Source: Ceratodon purpureus
Taxonomy: Eukaryota > Streptophyta > Bryopsida > Pseudoditrichales > Ditrichaceae
Assembly: GCA_014871385.1 (NCBI GenBank)
Contig: CM026424.1
Span: forward strand, 17,135,042 to 17,199,041
Length of the DNA: 64,000 nt
Direction of reading: 5' to 3'
The notes beneath the pieces are model-generated. The model did not search any database. It was not told where the DNA came from and saw only the letters and a list, made by a program, of their open reading frames with translations. Both the position numbers and the translations under genes were made by a program. The first letter of the stretch is position 1. Each line of letters opens with the position of its first letter. Below, piece by piece: positions 1-12,040 of the stretch.

Positions 1-93
1 CTATGTCACAAACATCAGGTAACCTGTACTAATGGTACACGGACTGTGTGTAGACCCCAATGCAGTGGCATGGACTAGATCAGAGCCTGCCAT

Positions 94-424
94 CTATTCC
101 TTGGCACAAGTTCCGGCAGCGCAGTCGCAGTCAGCTCCACACTTTCCTCCGTTCTCCTTGGCGCAGGTTCCTGTTATTCACACATTCAAACCACACCATC
201 AGAACTGTCATCAGAGGTAATCCATGTCTAACTAAACTGACTGATTAACTTGACCCCTTGCATGAGTTGGAATTGATCTCTAGAACTTCAAGAGATCCTT
301 TGCCGTTTATGCAGAGCGTACCTGCGGCACAGTCACAGTCGCCGCACTTGCCGCCATTCTCGTTGGCGCAAGTCCCAGCTGCGCAGTCGCAGTTGGCACC
401 GCACTTTCCCGTATCCTTGGCCAT
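94..424 (-). CDS. Metallothionein with three tandem Cys modules (two exons)
   Basis: Exon 1 is 424-322 (ATG at 424) and exon 2 is 170-94 (TAG), joined across a 151-bp GT-AG intron, giving 59 aa. The protein is nearly all repeat: three modules of about 19 residues that read KCGANCDCAAGTCANENGG, then KCG-DCDCAAGTCAKENGG, then KCGADCDCAAGTCAKE. Each has four Cys in the order C-G-(x)x-C-D-C-A-A-G-T-C, so there are 12 Cys in all. There are no aromatic residues or His. Cys-rich proteins of this kind bind Zn, Cu or Cd in the cytosol through thiolate clusters. The layout, without the long Cys-free spacer of type 1-3 plant metallothioneins, is unusual. The intron falls inside the second module, after CDCAA. 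A TATA box lies about 285 bp upstream. The family call rests on Cys pattern and size; the exact metallothionein type is not assigned. Confidence 0.8.
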
Positions 425-706
425 TTTTCTGCTTTGGTGCAAGTCTCTGATCAAGCTCTACATCATTGCAAGCATGGAAAAATTGTTAACAAAGCACGAT
501 ATCAATCCCTCAATCGAACCAGCTGTAGAGCTGGGAACCAGTCATGGATGATATCCACAATGACTGACTTGCACACAGGTCTAACTAAGGCACGGAGATC
601 TCGCAAGCTGATCACTCAAAGATCTAGAAACGATACACTTACCGCTGAAGTGGCTGAATTGCGAGGAACGAAAGACGACTGATGCAGAAGGCTTGTTGTG
701 GTGGTG

Positions 707-713
707 TTTTATA
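707..713 (-). promoter_or_regulatory. TATA box of the three-module metallothionein gene
   Basis: Read on the minus strand this is TATAAAA. It lies about 283 bp upstream of the metallothionein ATG, which predicts a 5' UTR of roughly 250 nt. Positional inference only. Confidence 0.5.
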
Positions 714-3700
714 CTTGTGGCAACCCTCCCAGTCTGACTACACATTGCAAATCCACTTCACCTACCGATTCGGTTATTCTTGTTGCAGTATTCACTATCG
801 TAACTTCAGATGCTCTTGAAACAGGCCACAGGGCCCTCACTTGGAAGAATATCAATTAAAATCAGCTCAAGCTAGAGTTTCCATTCGTTGACAGAACCCA
901 GCTCCTGATGATGCGGCCAAGGTGCTCGCAAGGCTGTGCCCACAGTGGAGGACGAATCATTCGGGGGCATGCAGACCTACCCATGATGGAGAATATTCTT
1001 CACCTTGCCCACAGATGAGGCTGAATGATGCCCCAGCCCCACAGAATCCAAGTTTCCTCTCGATCCCTTCCCCAGATTCTGCATCCCACAAGATGTTTGT
1101 GCCCTCATGACCATTTGGTAAGTCTATCTTGAGTCGAATCATGTTATGAGTGTAACTTTTTTAAATTTTTGAGAAGGCGTTTTTGTTGGTGGTACTCTTT
1201 GACCAACATATTGGCCCAGTGGCGATTCCAGCCCTGGTTTCCAATAAATTACAAAAACATGATTTCAGTATGTGCAGTCTCAATATTTCAACAAAGAGTT
1301 GTGGGCGAGTGACATAAGCTATTTTCCTGTACGGACAATTAATAATCATGTCGATTGATATTCTGGAATTAACTTGCACTGCCTGAATAAGACGATTGGA
1401 ACATTCATCTTGTCTGAAGAGCACAAGCATCAGTGATGAGTACATCGGGACGTATATCAGACAACCAAGTGGCAAGGAGGGAAACACGGTCCCGAAGATA
1501 TTAAGATTTGTAGTGCAAAAGCAGTTCAACCCAAACGTTTGAGCCACTTAATATATATTCAATGAAAATTGTGACACGCTTACAAGTTGTTACAGTAAGA
1601 ATTAGTTGTCTCTGGAAAAAAGGAAATTTGGACAGCTGGGACTTGGGAGAGTAAAAAATATAATGATACCTTGGAAAGGACTGCGATGACACTTACGACA
1701 TTAAACGTGGTTCAAATTTCAGCCCGAGCAAGCTAAAGTCAAGATTCATATCAGAGATTTACACTCACTTGCATAGAAAATGGAGAATCTCTGAGATTCA
1801 ATTACACAGAGAGGTGATAAGAATCGCATGCACGGCCAAAGAAACTTCCATTTCACAACAAATTAGTATATAATGATCACAACGGATCATAATAGAAGCA
1901 CCTCAAAGAATCATATTAATACAAAACTAGAGAAGGTACTGCTTCTAACGCTGGACTTGTAGAAAGTCGTACCAGCAGGTTTCCACAATTCTATCTTGAG
2001 GAACTGTAGAGTAGAAACACCTGATTACATGCTTACAACCAGAGCCTTCATTTTCAAGAAAGTTCACAGATTTAGTTTGTACTCAGATTAAAAGCCCATT
2101 CCATAATGAAAATTCTAACACATAAATCGAGAGTCAAGAGTGATTAATCTTAAAAAGGCTGCCATTTGAAAAACTAAACTTAGTAATGCATTACCCGCTC
2201 CGGGATGTGAAGGCTGGAAGAAACCCAGGTATGACCCGCTTTATAGATTATAATCCAGTTATGATTCAGTATGATCTGGTTTTACAGAAGATGATTTATA
2301 CCACCCAAGAGGAAGCCATATTTGGACACCCAACTTGATACGTTTCTATGAGATGGACATATAATTTATACCTCCAGCACCATACACGCAGCATATTTGA
2401 AGATTCACACAATCACCGATTAGAAGTGCGATGTCAACACTGTGCATCGACATGCTACCAATAGTTTGTGAAGTTGCTCGTCCCATTGACGTGTACATCA
2501 GTTTCATTGTTCATTGGCGAGTTTCTTTGTTCACGTGCAGATTTCACATCAATCTTCGATCAATGTACAATTATCATGGAATCACTCACCAGATGTGTCG
2601 ATGCATGGCTTCCTGGCTTCAAATCGAAAGTCATGTCCACCATGTGGCCTGGATATACCCGGTTGTTTTTGCCCGGATTTGGAGGCAGGTTCAACACCCA
2701 ACGTCGACTGCTCGAGAATCGTTTGTACCGAGGTACTTAACCAACGCAACTTGATTCCTTCCAAAGACGACGTGGCCGTGAAAAGACCCAGAAAACCGAG
2801 TTCAAAGATAAAGCATCTTGTGAATGAAATCATGAGTGTTTGCGCTTCAGTATCACATCGAAATGAGATAATATCGTCCACAAATTCAGCTAAACTATCC
2901 TGTACAATCATCCAGCTTGAAGACCAAGCAAAAAACTATTCCTGGACCTATTGACCTTGATCTATTTAACCTAATCTTCTGGACCACTTTATTCAATCTA
3001 CAGCTGATCATAACATGTACTCTGGAGGTAGAAATCAGTGCAAAGAAAAATATTCTGCAAGGTTTTGAAGGTGCTCTGTCCAGACAATGAGCCTTAGATG
3101 ATCAGACTCTTTCATTCACGTGAGGTTTGATATCCCCGGTATTCTATTGGAGCAACGATCACCGTCATGTTCGTAGCAATTGGAAAAACTCGCCCACTGA
3201 TCTCCCAAGATTCATGAGCCCAACCTTGTCGTTGTCGATCCCTTTGCGGTGCATGATGCTACTACGGTTGCAGTCAAACACGTGAAAAGACTCCAGTCTG
3301 GGTGAAGAAAATTTCCTGTTTTCGATAATCCTGTGTGGTGGTGAGATGGATTTGCATCCAGTCAAGACTAGAGTGGCGGTCTAAAATATAGCCTGAAATT
3401 AATTTTATGTCAAATTCAGTCAGGCTTTGTTTGTTAAAAGTGGGCGCAGACGGGTTCCATAGCAACAGTCCACCAATTATACATCACCTAAATAAACTTA
3501 GCCTCACTATCAATGATGTATATGCTTCATTTGAATTCGACTTCACGGATCATGTCTGAATATTGGTGAACTGTAATAATTTGGCCATCTTCAAGATGAA
3601 TTGAATCCAAGCAGGTTCATGCATATTCATAAATTTCAGGCTAACTTGAAATATTTTTAACTAAATTAGTCTCAATCTCCTGAAGTCGCGTACTGGTGAA

Positions 3701-6241
3701 GTATGTCCTGCACCTGATATGGAAGTACTTCAGCTCTACAACAATGTGTCTGCACTCCGCAAAGCCCTGTATGTTGTCAAAGCACCCATGATTGGTGCTG
3801 CATCAACGTCCTGTCGCTTAAACTTCAGGGTATCCCGGCGTATTTAGAATCGATCAGCCTGAACTCATATACCCTTTGGCTTCGCTTGCGCCATATCCTG
3901 GGTATGTCAAGGGCCAAGGCCTGTGTGATTGGAGAGGCTGAAAATCTAATGTGGGATGTTAAGCTTAATTCAGAACTCTGTTATTCAGCAAGTTGATATG
4001 AATTTGTAGTGTATAGAAATACATGCTGCCAAAGCCAAGGCCTGGGAATAAGATAGACGTTAAAAGTGAAGTTTCCTTGTAAGTACTTCTCATACCAGAA
4101 CATCGCCCTATGTTTGTGAATTGTCTGTTCGAAGCATCCAAGGGACAACTGAAATGAGCTCGGTGCCAAGTTTCTTTTAGTGGATTACTGCGTAGTCACC
4201 GGTAGACGTAATAGCAAATCAGCAGCTTGACAAATGTTACAAGCGCCACATCATGGTGCCTATAGCTTAGTTTTTGGTGAACATAAAAAGACAATGGAGA
4301 AATCATGCCTTGTATAATCCACCAACATGTAATTAAAATTGGAATGTTTTGACATGGATTCACAAGTGGTCATGAGACGCACTGAACACTATCAACTTTA
4401 TCAACTTAGAGATAAAGACAAGAGAAGTCCAATGGGCCAAAAAAACATGACTATTTCGGTGCAAGATGTAGACACGACAAGTTACAAGGAAATCACAGGC
4501 AGCAATAATTTTTATCTCTGGAGTTAGGCTCAGCATTACAAGCGTAAATGCAAGTGTTTGTGAAGAGTGGTTAGTGTGTTCCATGTGAATTGGATCACTA
4601 TGCGGCACTTGTACATATTCCAAAGATTTGTCAAATTTCCTGAGCAATCTCCTGTTGCACGGACTTTTTGTTTGCAGCAGTTGTGAATTGTTGGTGCTAT
4701 TTGATAGTCCGATGAATTTTTTGGAAGCTAATCCGACAGGAGAGCATATTGGAAAAGTGAACACTCAATCCATTCCACCTGCTCTTCTTTTGCTGATGTC
4801 AAGTGGCTGAATATAAGCAAATTGATGGTAGTATGAATACAGATAAATTTTAATTTCTTCTAATTCCAATACCGTACTTTGGGGGCACTGACTTCATCGC
4901 TGCCCCTTGGTTCGATAATTAACTAATTTTGAATTCTGGTCACTGGTGTCCGGCGATGAGTTTTTGAAGAAATAAAAAAACATGAAGTTTGACTTTCATC
5001 CACAATTGATGAATTTTTGTTGGATGTTTTTATTTTAGTAGACTTTGTGTGATTATTTAACATTTTTAATTCATTTGAATTTGTCATTTGTCTAAATTTA
5101 TTTCATGATTTTCTAGCAAATTGACAACATAATTTTATTTTTTAAGATTGACATTCTTATTTTGAATTCTTTTTTGCCAAAGTTGCCCTTACATCACAAT
5201 GCTCTTATGGTAATTTGGACTTAGGTCATTATTTAATTTAATGTTGTGATTAATACCTTTGACATAATAAACATTCACATTCAAGAGAGTTATTTGTGAA
5301 TTTATCTTGTTATAGGTCATCTCACCTTCTTTGGCTTTATTCACTAAAAGACAAACGTCCATAAGAGGGTTTTTGAAGATTTTGGATAGTTTTCATAATG
5401 TCAATTTTTATTATGATTTTTGGAACTGTTTTTAGAAGTGCTAAAATGTAATAGCTCTCTAGATGAATGATTTATTTTTCTATAAAATATCATAAAAACA
5501 TTGATATGTGGAAAGTAGTTTATTTCCAACTTGGTGGGCATTTCCAATCAATGGTGCTATACCATTCTAAAATTTTGCACAAAAAACTACATAATCTCTC
5601 TTTGAGATTGAATCCTAAAATTATAAAATAAAATTCTAAGAAAAGCCAAATTTTCCACCATACAATGTTAAGATCCTTATAACAACTGAAGTTGTTGTAT
5701 TTCAAATTTTGGCCTATGCATTGAAAATGGCAATTTTGAAGTGTTTTTTCTTTAGAATACAGTCAAGAACCTTTTGGAATTAAAAAAAGATATATTGCAC
5801 AATTGAATCAACCTCACAAAAGAATATCAATTTCTTCATTTTTTTCCATGCCAAAAAATGTCAACTATGGAAAGTGCTTGGATTACATATAAATTCCTTA
5901 CACATTTAATAGAATTATCCTAATAATTAGCCCTAAAACCCCTTTTCGTGTCTTGGACTTGTACAATTTTATAAATTTGTACTAAAGGAGTTGGATTTTC
6001 TTCTCTCCACACTATGGATGTACAGATTTTTAAGAGACGTGATAAAAATATTCTTAGTTACCATTGAGTAAAAAAATAACTTTCTAAATTCTATATAATC
6101 TTTAATCTTCTAAGAAAGGCTTTTTTGGATGAATTTTAATGCCAATCCTAGAACAGAACAGGGCTGCCACCCTCCAGCAAACATGTGATTCTTTATCCAA
6201 AAATTAGATTCACCCTTGAGAAAATTATTTATTGATCTTGA

Positions 6242-6709
6242 ATGGATCAAATAATAAAATACAAACAAAACCTATTTTATATTTATGTAGATCTTCAAAA
6301 TTTAGGATTTTTTGTAAGCAACCCTGAAACTGGCTACTGCATGTGGAACATTCCCTTGGGACTTGGGAAATTTTTTACTTCTCAAAAGGTTTCAGCTTAC
6401 AGTTACACTGCTGCCATGTGGGAGACAGGGAGGATCACAAAAGAGCCAATTGAAAGGAAGGTCCAATGTTTCGGGACTGGTTGTATGCAAGCGACAATGT
6501 TTCTTATCATTACAAATGAATGCCTTCACATGTCGAAAGATGATAGAACAACTGTGCTGATGCCAAATAGAAGGAATATGCAATCAGTCAAGTTCCCTGT
6601 GATGGTTCCGAGTCCATACCAAAGTGTGGTTTGGCAAAAGATATGGGTGCCTTCCAATAAGATATCCCCAGATCCAAAGTTTTCAATTTACATGCACCTA
6701 GCTGGCTAA
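6242..6709 (+). other. Unidentified 155-codon open frame, possibly transposon remnant
   Basis: The frame opens with ATG and runs 155 codons in an otherwise stop-rich AT-rich region, which is long for chance. The predicted protein is slightly basic, with Trp and Cys scattered (for example SYTAAMWETGR and KVQCFGTGC). I recognise no domain, signal peptide or membrane segment. No promoter or splice partner is evident. It could be a piece of an old transposon gene or a chance frame. Confidence 0.2.
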
Positions 6710-7381
6710 CTCTTAGTCCAAGACTCAGCAGGACCACATGAGCAAATCCATCTTTCCTCCAGGTTTACAGATTTCCCTTTGTACCGGACTATCAGACTAA
6801 TATGGAGCACGCAAGCAAAGTCTTTTACATGATGATTGTGGAGCTTTATGTGCACCACTAGTAAAGCTGGTGTACCATGCCGTAGGAGTGCCTACCATCT
6901 CTCATCACTTAGGTGGTGGTAATTCCTCATGGATGCACATGAGCAATCTCTCCCTTCTCCATGTGAATAGTATAGCATTCCAATTGGGTGGGAACCTAAA
7001 GTATGGAAATCTCATGCGAGGATGACTACTGTAGCTAAAGGCTGAGAGATAAAGCCTAGGTACACATAATCCCCCTTTTGGACCCACTTCACACTGCAGG
7101 AAGCAACACGGTGATGGGTGGCAATATTTGACATTCTATCAGAAAGAGCTCCATGTTGTGTAACCATTGAGCAAGAATCCGACAACCTAGCTATGAAACT
7201 GCTCCTTCATCGACTTGTCTTCCACAGAATCACCCAAGTAGGAGATCTTTGCCCATAGCAAACTATCCATGATGGAGTTCTCTAAAAACCCCCTAGCGAG
7301 CGTGACTTGGAGGTCATGCTTGGAGGTAAGAGAAGTGGCGCAAATCCGTACCCCTATTATTATGCTTGAATAGGGACCTAC

Positions 7382-7433
7382 TTGATCCCTACAACCCTGA
7401 ATTACCTGGAGGATTCGGGGTTGTAGGGATCAA
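7382..7433. repeat. Short near-perfect hairpin (21-bp arms, 10-nt loop)
   Basis: The left arm at 7382-7402 (TTGATCCCTACAACCCTGAA) is complemented by the right arm at 7413-7433. A single position mismatches, and it could pair as G-U in RNA. It sits alone in AT-rich DNA and may be the relic of a foldback element or a small-RNA precursor. Confidence 0.75.
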
Positions 7434-9120
7434 ACATAGCACAAAAAAACTAAAAAAGAACTTGGGACCTCAAAATAAGGAGGGCTAAAAAAATGACTCA
7501 GCCGAGCATAGCATCCAAGCCACACTCTTTGATGAGAAATAAAAAATCCATTCATGACAAGTTAGATTCTTTTTTATCCACAAGAATTCTTTGACGCAAT
7601 TGGCAAGAGTACATAATGTGAATATTTTAGCTTCAAACCTCTCATAACAAAGTTGTTAATGCTCCAACATGTGTGTACAATAATGTATCACTTCCCGCAC
7701 TCTAAAGTAGCATTAAGGTTGGTTTATACTTGAAAATTTTGGATTGAAGCTCAAATAAATGAACGGTTATCATTTTGTATACAACCTTAGAACTTAACTT
7801 CTGGTTTATACCATGAAAAAGTTGGATTGGAACATAAATTTTTCTCATGGATGAATAATCTAGTTGAAATCCTACATGGTAAAATTAGATCATGTTGCTA
7901 TTATGCTCCAATCCATTGGAAGTAGTAACCTCATGTTACTTGTTTTTCCTTAACTCCATCCGGAAACTTTAGTCATGAATTCTTAGAACCTAAAAATGAA
8001 ACATTTCTAGAAAATAAATAAGGATAGTGAAAATTTTTGAAACGTGATTTTTTATTTTATGAAAATTTTTAGGCTTTTAATATTGTTATTATTATCACTA
8101 CTTTTCTTAATGGACCCTGACCCTTTTTTTGGACTTACACCAAAATTTTGGACCACAACTCAAGAATGGTGCCCCGCTTACAATATACTCATCCAAAAAC
8201 AAGGTATCACTTGTGTCTTTGGATTGGGAGACAAAGTTTTCTGGTGAAAACCAGCGCCTTAGATGTATGCTTGTTATCTGTCAACAGATGAATCTGTGAG
8301 GCAAAGCCTATACGGGGCTTTATGTGAACTCTAATCATGAGACTTCATATTGGACTGATTAAACAAATGCTAAGTCTTCCACAAGATTCACAAGACTCTG
8401 TGCTGGTGCAATGAAAATGAGAGTCAACACCCCTATCCTTGATCATATGTGGAAATCAACCATGATTGGAGGCCAACCCAGCTCATGACTTTGTATAGAG
8501 AAAGGAGAACTCCAGCTTTTTTACATCAATACATTGAGTGTCAAACATCAAATTGCAAAGTCAAGAATCTAGCATCAAGGTTGAAGCACCCAAAACTGAC
8601 CAAATAAGAGAGTTTGCAATGAATCGGGAGGGGGATGCTGAATGGTTATTTTTCATGAGAGGGGAAATAGAAATCATGAAGAATGCCAATTTTTCAAAAA
8701 AAAATTGACCATTTATTGAATTGATACAAATTTTTGAATGAACATTTTTACTTTTACACACAACCAACATATAGATTTCCCTAAAACCAATCAAGTGAAG
8801 ACAAAATCTTGGCCTTAAATTTTTTTGAATTGTCAAAAAAGAAAACTACTAAACCGTTAGCATATGATCTTAAAACCGACTTAGGGATCACTAAAACCCG
8901 ATCGTACATGATGGTGTACTTGTCAAAAACTGGTGCATGTAAGCATTATCAAAAACCCATTGACCAATTCAAAGTAAAATCAGGATTCCAGCTAAGCGCT
9001 CATCGGTGACGCCAATGATCTGGTGACCCTAGCCCTTGCACACCCAAAGGGTGCCCACCTCCTTTATGTATCATGGGATAATGCTCTGGCATAGTGGGCA
9101 ACGGTCGAACGGTGGTGGAG

Positions 9121-9123
<3 letters not shown>

Positions 9124-9154
<31 letters not shown>
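9124..9154 (+). repeat. Homopolymer run of 31 G
   Basis: An uninterrupted G tract lies near the 3' end of the pogo-like pseudogene. Such tracts can form G-quadruplexes and are prone to replication slippage and to sequencing or assembly length error, so the exact length should not be trusted. Confidence 0.9.
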
Positions 9155-9155
<1 letters not shown>

Positions 9156-9417
9156 GGGGATGGTCTAGTGGAGAAAGCTGTGTAGATGACGAAGTAGTGG
9201 CAAATCCGCAGGTCGGGAGAGGGACGCTTGAAGGCCGCATCGGCGGATGCAGCCAACGGGGGGTACCTCGAATGATCCAAAGTCTGTTGGCTCGGCCCTA
9301 GGCTTACTGCCTCTGCGCCATCTCCGTCGCTCTGTGCATTGCTTCTGCTACCCTCCTTGTCTTATCGCCTTTCCTCTGCGCCCGCACCTCAGCGGCTTGA
9401 ATTGCCTCCTCTGCCCA

Positions 9418-12040
9418 TCAACGTTTGGATTCATCCTTTTCGGCAGCCTTCAGCGCCCTTGCGTATGCAGTCTGTGCAATGCGGGCCTCCTTTGCAGACC
9501 TTGCTTCCTCGCGCTGGGCCGTTTTTGCAGCACGTGCTTCAGCAACTTTAGTTGCGCGTATCTCCTTCGCCTCGCGCTCTTCCTCGCATTCGATTTCTTT
9601 CCTTTTGCGCCTCTCTTCTTTTTCGGCCCTTGCTAGTTCCTTCTGTCTTGCTGCTTCGGCTTTGGCTTCCTTGACTTGCGCCATTGCTACTATATACTCC
9701 TCTGATGTGAGCATGATGCTCTTAGTAAAGTCCATGATAGGATCTCTAGTTTGGATACCACTGCGTGATTGCGGGCTACAACTGTAGGCAGAGTGAGGAA
9801 CCTCGTTATCGAGGCCCTCTCGTCAGCAGCCTCTTCGAAGCCCACAAGCTCATCGTTGACGGGCTCATTTAGTGGATGAGGATCCACAAAGAAGTGGACA
9901 GCCTCCGAATCTAGGACCTCCGCAAAGTCAGCTTCGAGGTCCGGCACCTCCTCCGCAGGTGCGTTCTCGGATCCATCTCTCTTTCTCCGTCGATGTCTTG
10001 TTCCCGCCCCACATGCATGCGTTCCTCCTCTCTCGGCCTTGGATTGCTCTCACTCGCGATGAATCCTTTAGATGGAGCAGAGTCTTCCCTATCCGCCCTA
10101 GCAGTAGTCGCTGTGAATTCTATAGAGGGATCGTTCCAGACTTCGTGATTACCCATGTCCGCAATTGCGATGATTCCCTCTGGATGAGCGCTACCTCCCA
10201 GAGCCTCTCTGCCTGCATTAGTTTGTTTGTCGTTGTTGTCTTGGTCGCCTTCTCCGGGTTGTTCTTCTTCACCTTCCGTAGCAAACGCCTCTGATGGTAG
10301 CAGTTGAGAGTCTACAGCTTGGGCATTGAAGGGGAAGATGCCGGTGACGCTGAACCCTTTCCAAATGTTGTTGTTGGATAGAGCCTTCCTCAGTGCCAAA
10401 GAAACCCACTACGCTAATGTGTCCTTTGTTGCTGCTTCATCCAGATGTGTGTTGCTCTAAAAATTGCGGTACTCCATGAAGTGCTGCTTAAAAGGCTTGA
10501 AAACACACATCTAAGGGCTGCAATGCGTGTGATGTGTGTGCAGGAAGAGTCAACAAGTCTAGCCTTGCTGCAATTGCCTCTCGAACCACATCCAATATGA
10601 CATGGCTATTATGCCCATCCAGAATCACCTGGTGGCGATTTTTAGAGGAGATGGTGCCAACCCTCCTCACACTAGCAATGAAGTGAGAGATCCAAGCAGA
10701 GAATAGGTAAGATGTCATCCACGGTCTTTGCTGTATTGCCATTGTTGCCCCTAGCTCACATTTTTCAATATAGTTGTGTCTAAATCTCCTGCCACGAAAA
10801 ATGTAGAAAGCAGGGATAGAGGTACCTATCGCGTTGATGCACACCAGAACTGACAGCCACTCCCGCAGATTAGGTACTACAATGTGGACACGACGGGCTC
10901 CCCGTATAGCAATCACAATTGCACCACCATTTTTGCCCGCTTGCGCCCTTGACTCATCGCAATTCCATATCCTCTCAAGTGAGTTTTGATGCACGTCATA
11001 CAAATGCTGGACGTTGTTATAGAAGCTCATTACATTCTCTGCACATAGTCCTTTGGCGCGTGCTGACTCCAATGCTTGAGAAACTCGCAGGGTCAGATCT
11101 GGATGCCTCCTCTTCCACCATCGCATCCAGCCATTGCTAGGAATGCCATCTCGAAAGGGTGTCCATCGAGATTGTGTAATTTTGTATACCTTCATGCGTA
11201 GCGCCGTCACGCTCAAGCCATAGCCTCAATTGCACATCTGAACAAGGTACTTCACAAGCTCCTCCTCCTCCACTGTGCTCAAAACAGTGGGCAGTCCTTT
11301 CTTCATTGTAGTGCGTATGCCATAGCACCAATCTTTGAAACTGTTGTATGGTATTTTGAATGTCATGGCTGCCTTCCTCATGCTCATCCCGTCATCTACA
11401 GCTCTTAGTGCTTCCTGAAGCTGCTCATCCGCCCACGGCCATGTCTTCCTTCTCTGCTTGCGGCCACCTTGCCTCTCATCCCCCCTCCCAGAGGCATTTC
11501 TGGTTGCAGGATTTTGTGTTGGCTCAGCTGCCGTGATGTCATGTGGCTTGAAATGGCCTTGCCTGTTGCTACGCTGAAGCTCACGTCTGGCGTTAAGCCT
11601 CCTTGGCTGCTCCTGCTCTTCAGTTGCCACAAGATTAGTATGGGTCCTCCCTCCCGCATTGAAGGCTGCAGGTCGTGGCCTCGGCCCCGCCCTTGTACTC
11701 CGCAGGATTCCTGAATACCTTGGACCTACTCCATTGTTGCATTGTCGCTGCAAATTTCCCCCAATGTGTGCTCCACTGCCCGATGATGGTGTATTGGTCC
11801 CCCCTTGGCTTCGGCCTCTCCTTCCACTGTTCCGATACTGCTGCAGCAACTCAAAATTGGAATAATCGACCACGTGCGTCTCGATGGCCTCATCCTCCTC
11901 CCCGATGTTGAGCTGCCATCATTGCCCTTGGAATTGTTACCGAAATGGAGGTGTTCGGAGAAGTCATCTTCACTTCCGCCCGCGCCTCGCCCTTCCATTC
12001 CCCATGCTCCATATTTGCTCCACTGTCGGTCTTCTGCCAT
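9418..12040 (-). pseudogene. Decayed pogo/Tigger-like DDE transposase
   Basis: Reading leftwards from about 12,040, an N-terminal frame leads to a psq-type helix-turn-helix (about 11,440-11,300; LQEALRAVDDGMSMRKAAM then IPYNSFKDWCYG). A CENP-B/DDE_1-type catalytic core follows in the frame 11216-10488. Its catalytic acids are visible in WNCDES, VILDGHNSHV and HALQPLDVCF, the order expected for Tc1/mariner-pogo enzymes. A Lys/Glu/Ala-rich, probably coiled-coil, tail is encoded at 9735-9418. The gene is broken. An in-frame TGA at 11226-11228 separates the HTH from the catalytic region. A one-base insertion in a T run near 10,490 shifts the frame. TAG codons lie at 10457-10459 and 10414-10416, and further frame shifts occur near 9,940 and 11,930. 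No terminal inverted repeats were found, so element borders are unknown. Confidence 0.8.

Larger units (their letters stand above)
720..9060. other. AT-rich intergenic stretch without a recognisable gene
   Basis: About 8.3 kb between the metallothionein promoter and the pogo-like element. Reading frames are short, interrupted and lack familiar motifs. From about 4,860 to 6,240 the DNA becomes very AT-rich. A frame of 155 codons (6242-6709) and a small hairpin (7382-7433) are listed separately. No tRNA, LTR pair or transposase motif was recognised. Confidence 0.5.

Noticed and set aside
2431-2954. Overlapping frames of 90-146 codons
   Set aside because: Three registers and the opposite strand are all open here. 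No motif or splice structure supports any of them.
9247-9787. Plus-strand open frames of 120-129 codons opposite the pogo tail
   Set aside because: They are the antisense of the Lys/Glu/Ala-rich transposase tail, which gives stop-free low-complexity frames in several registers.
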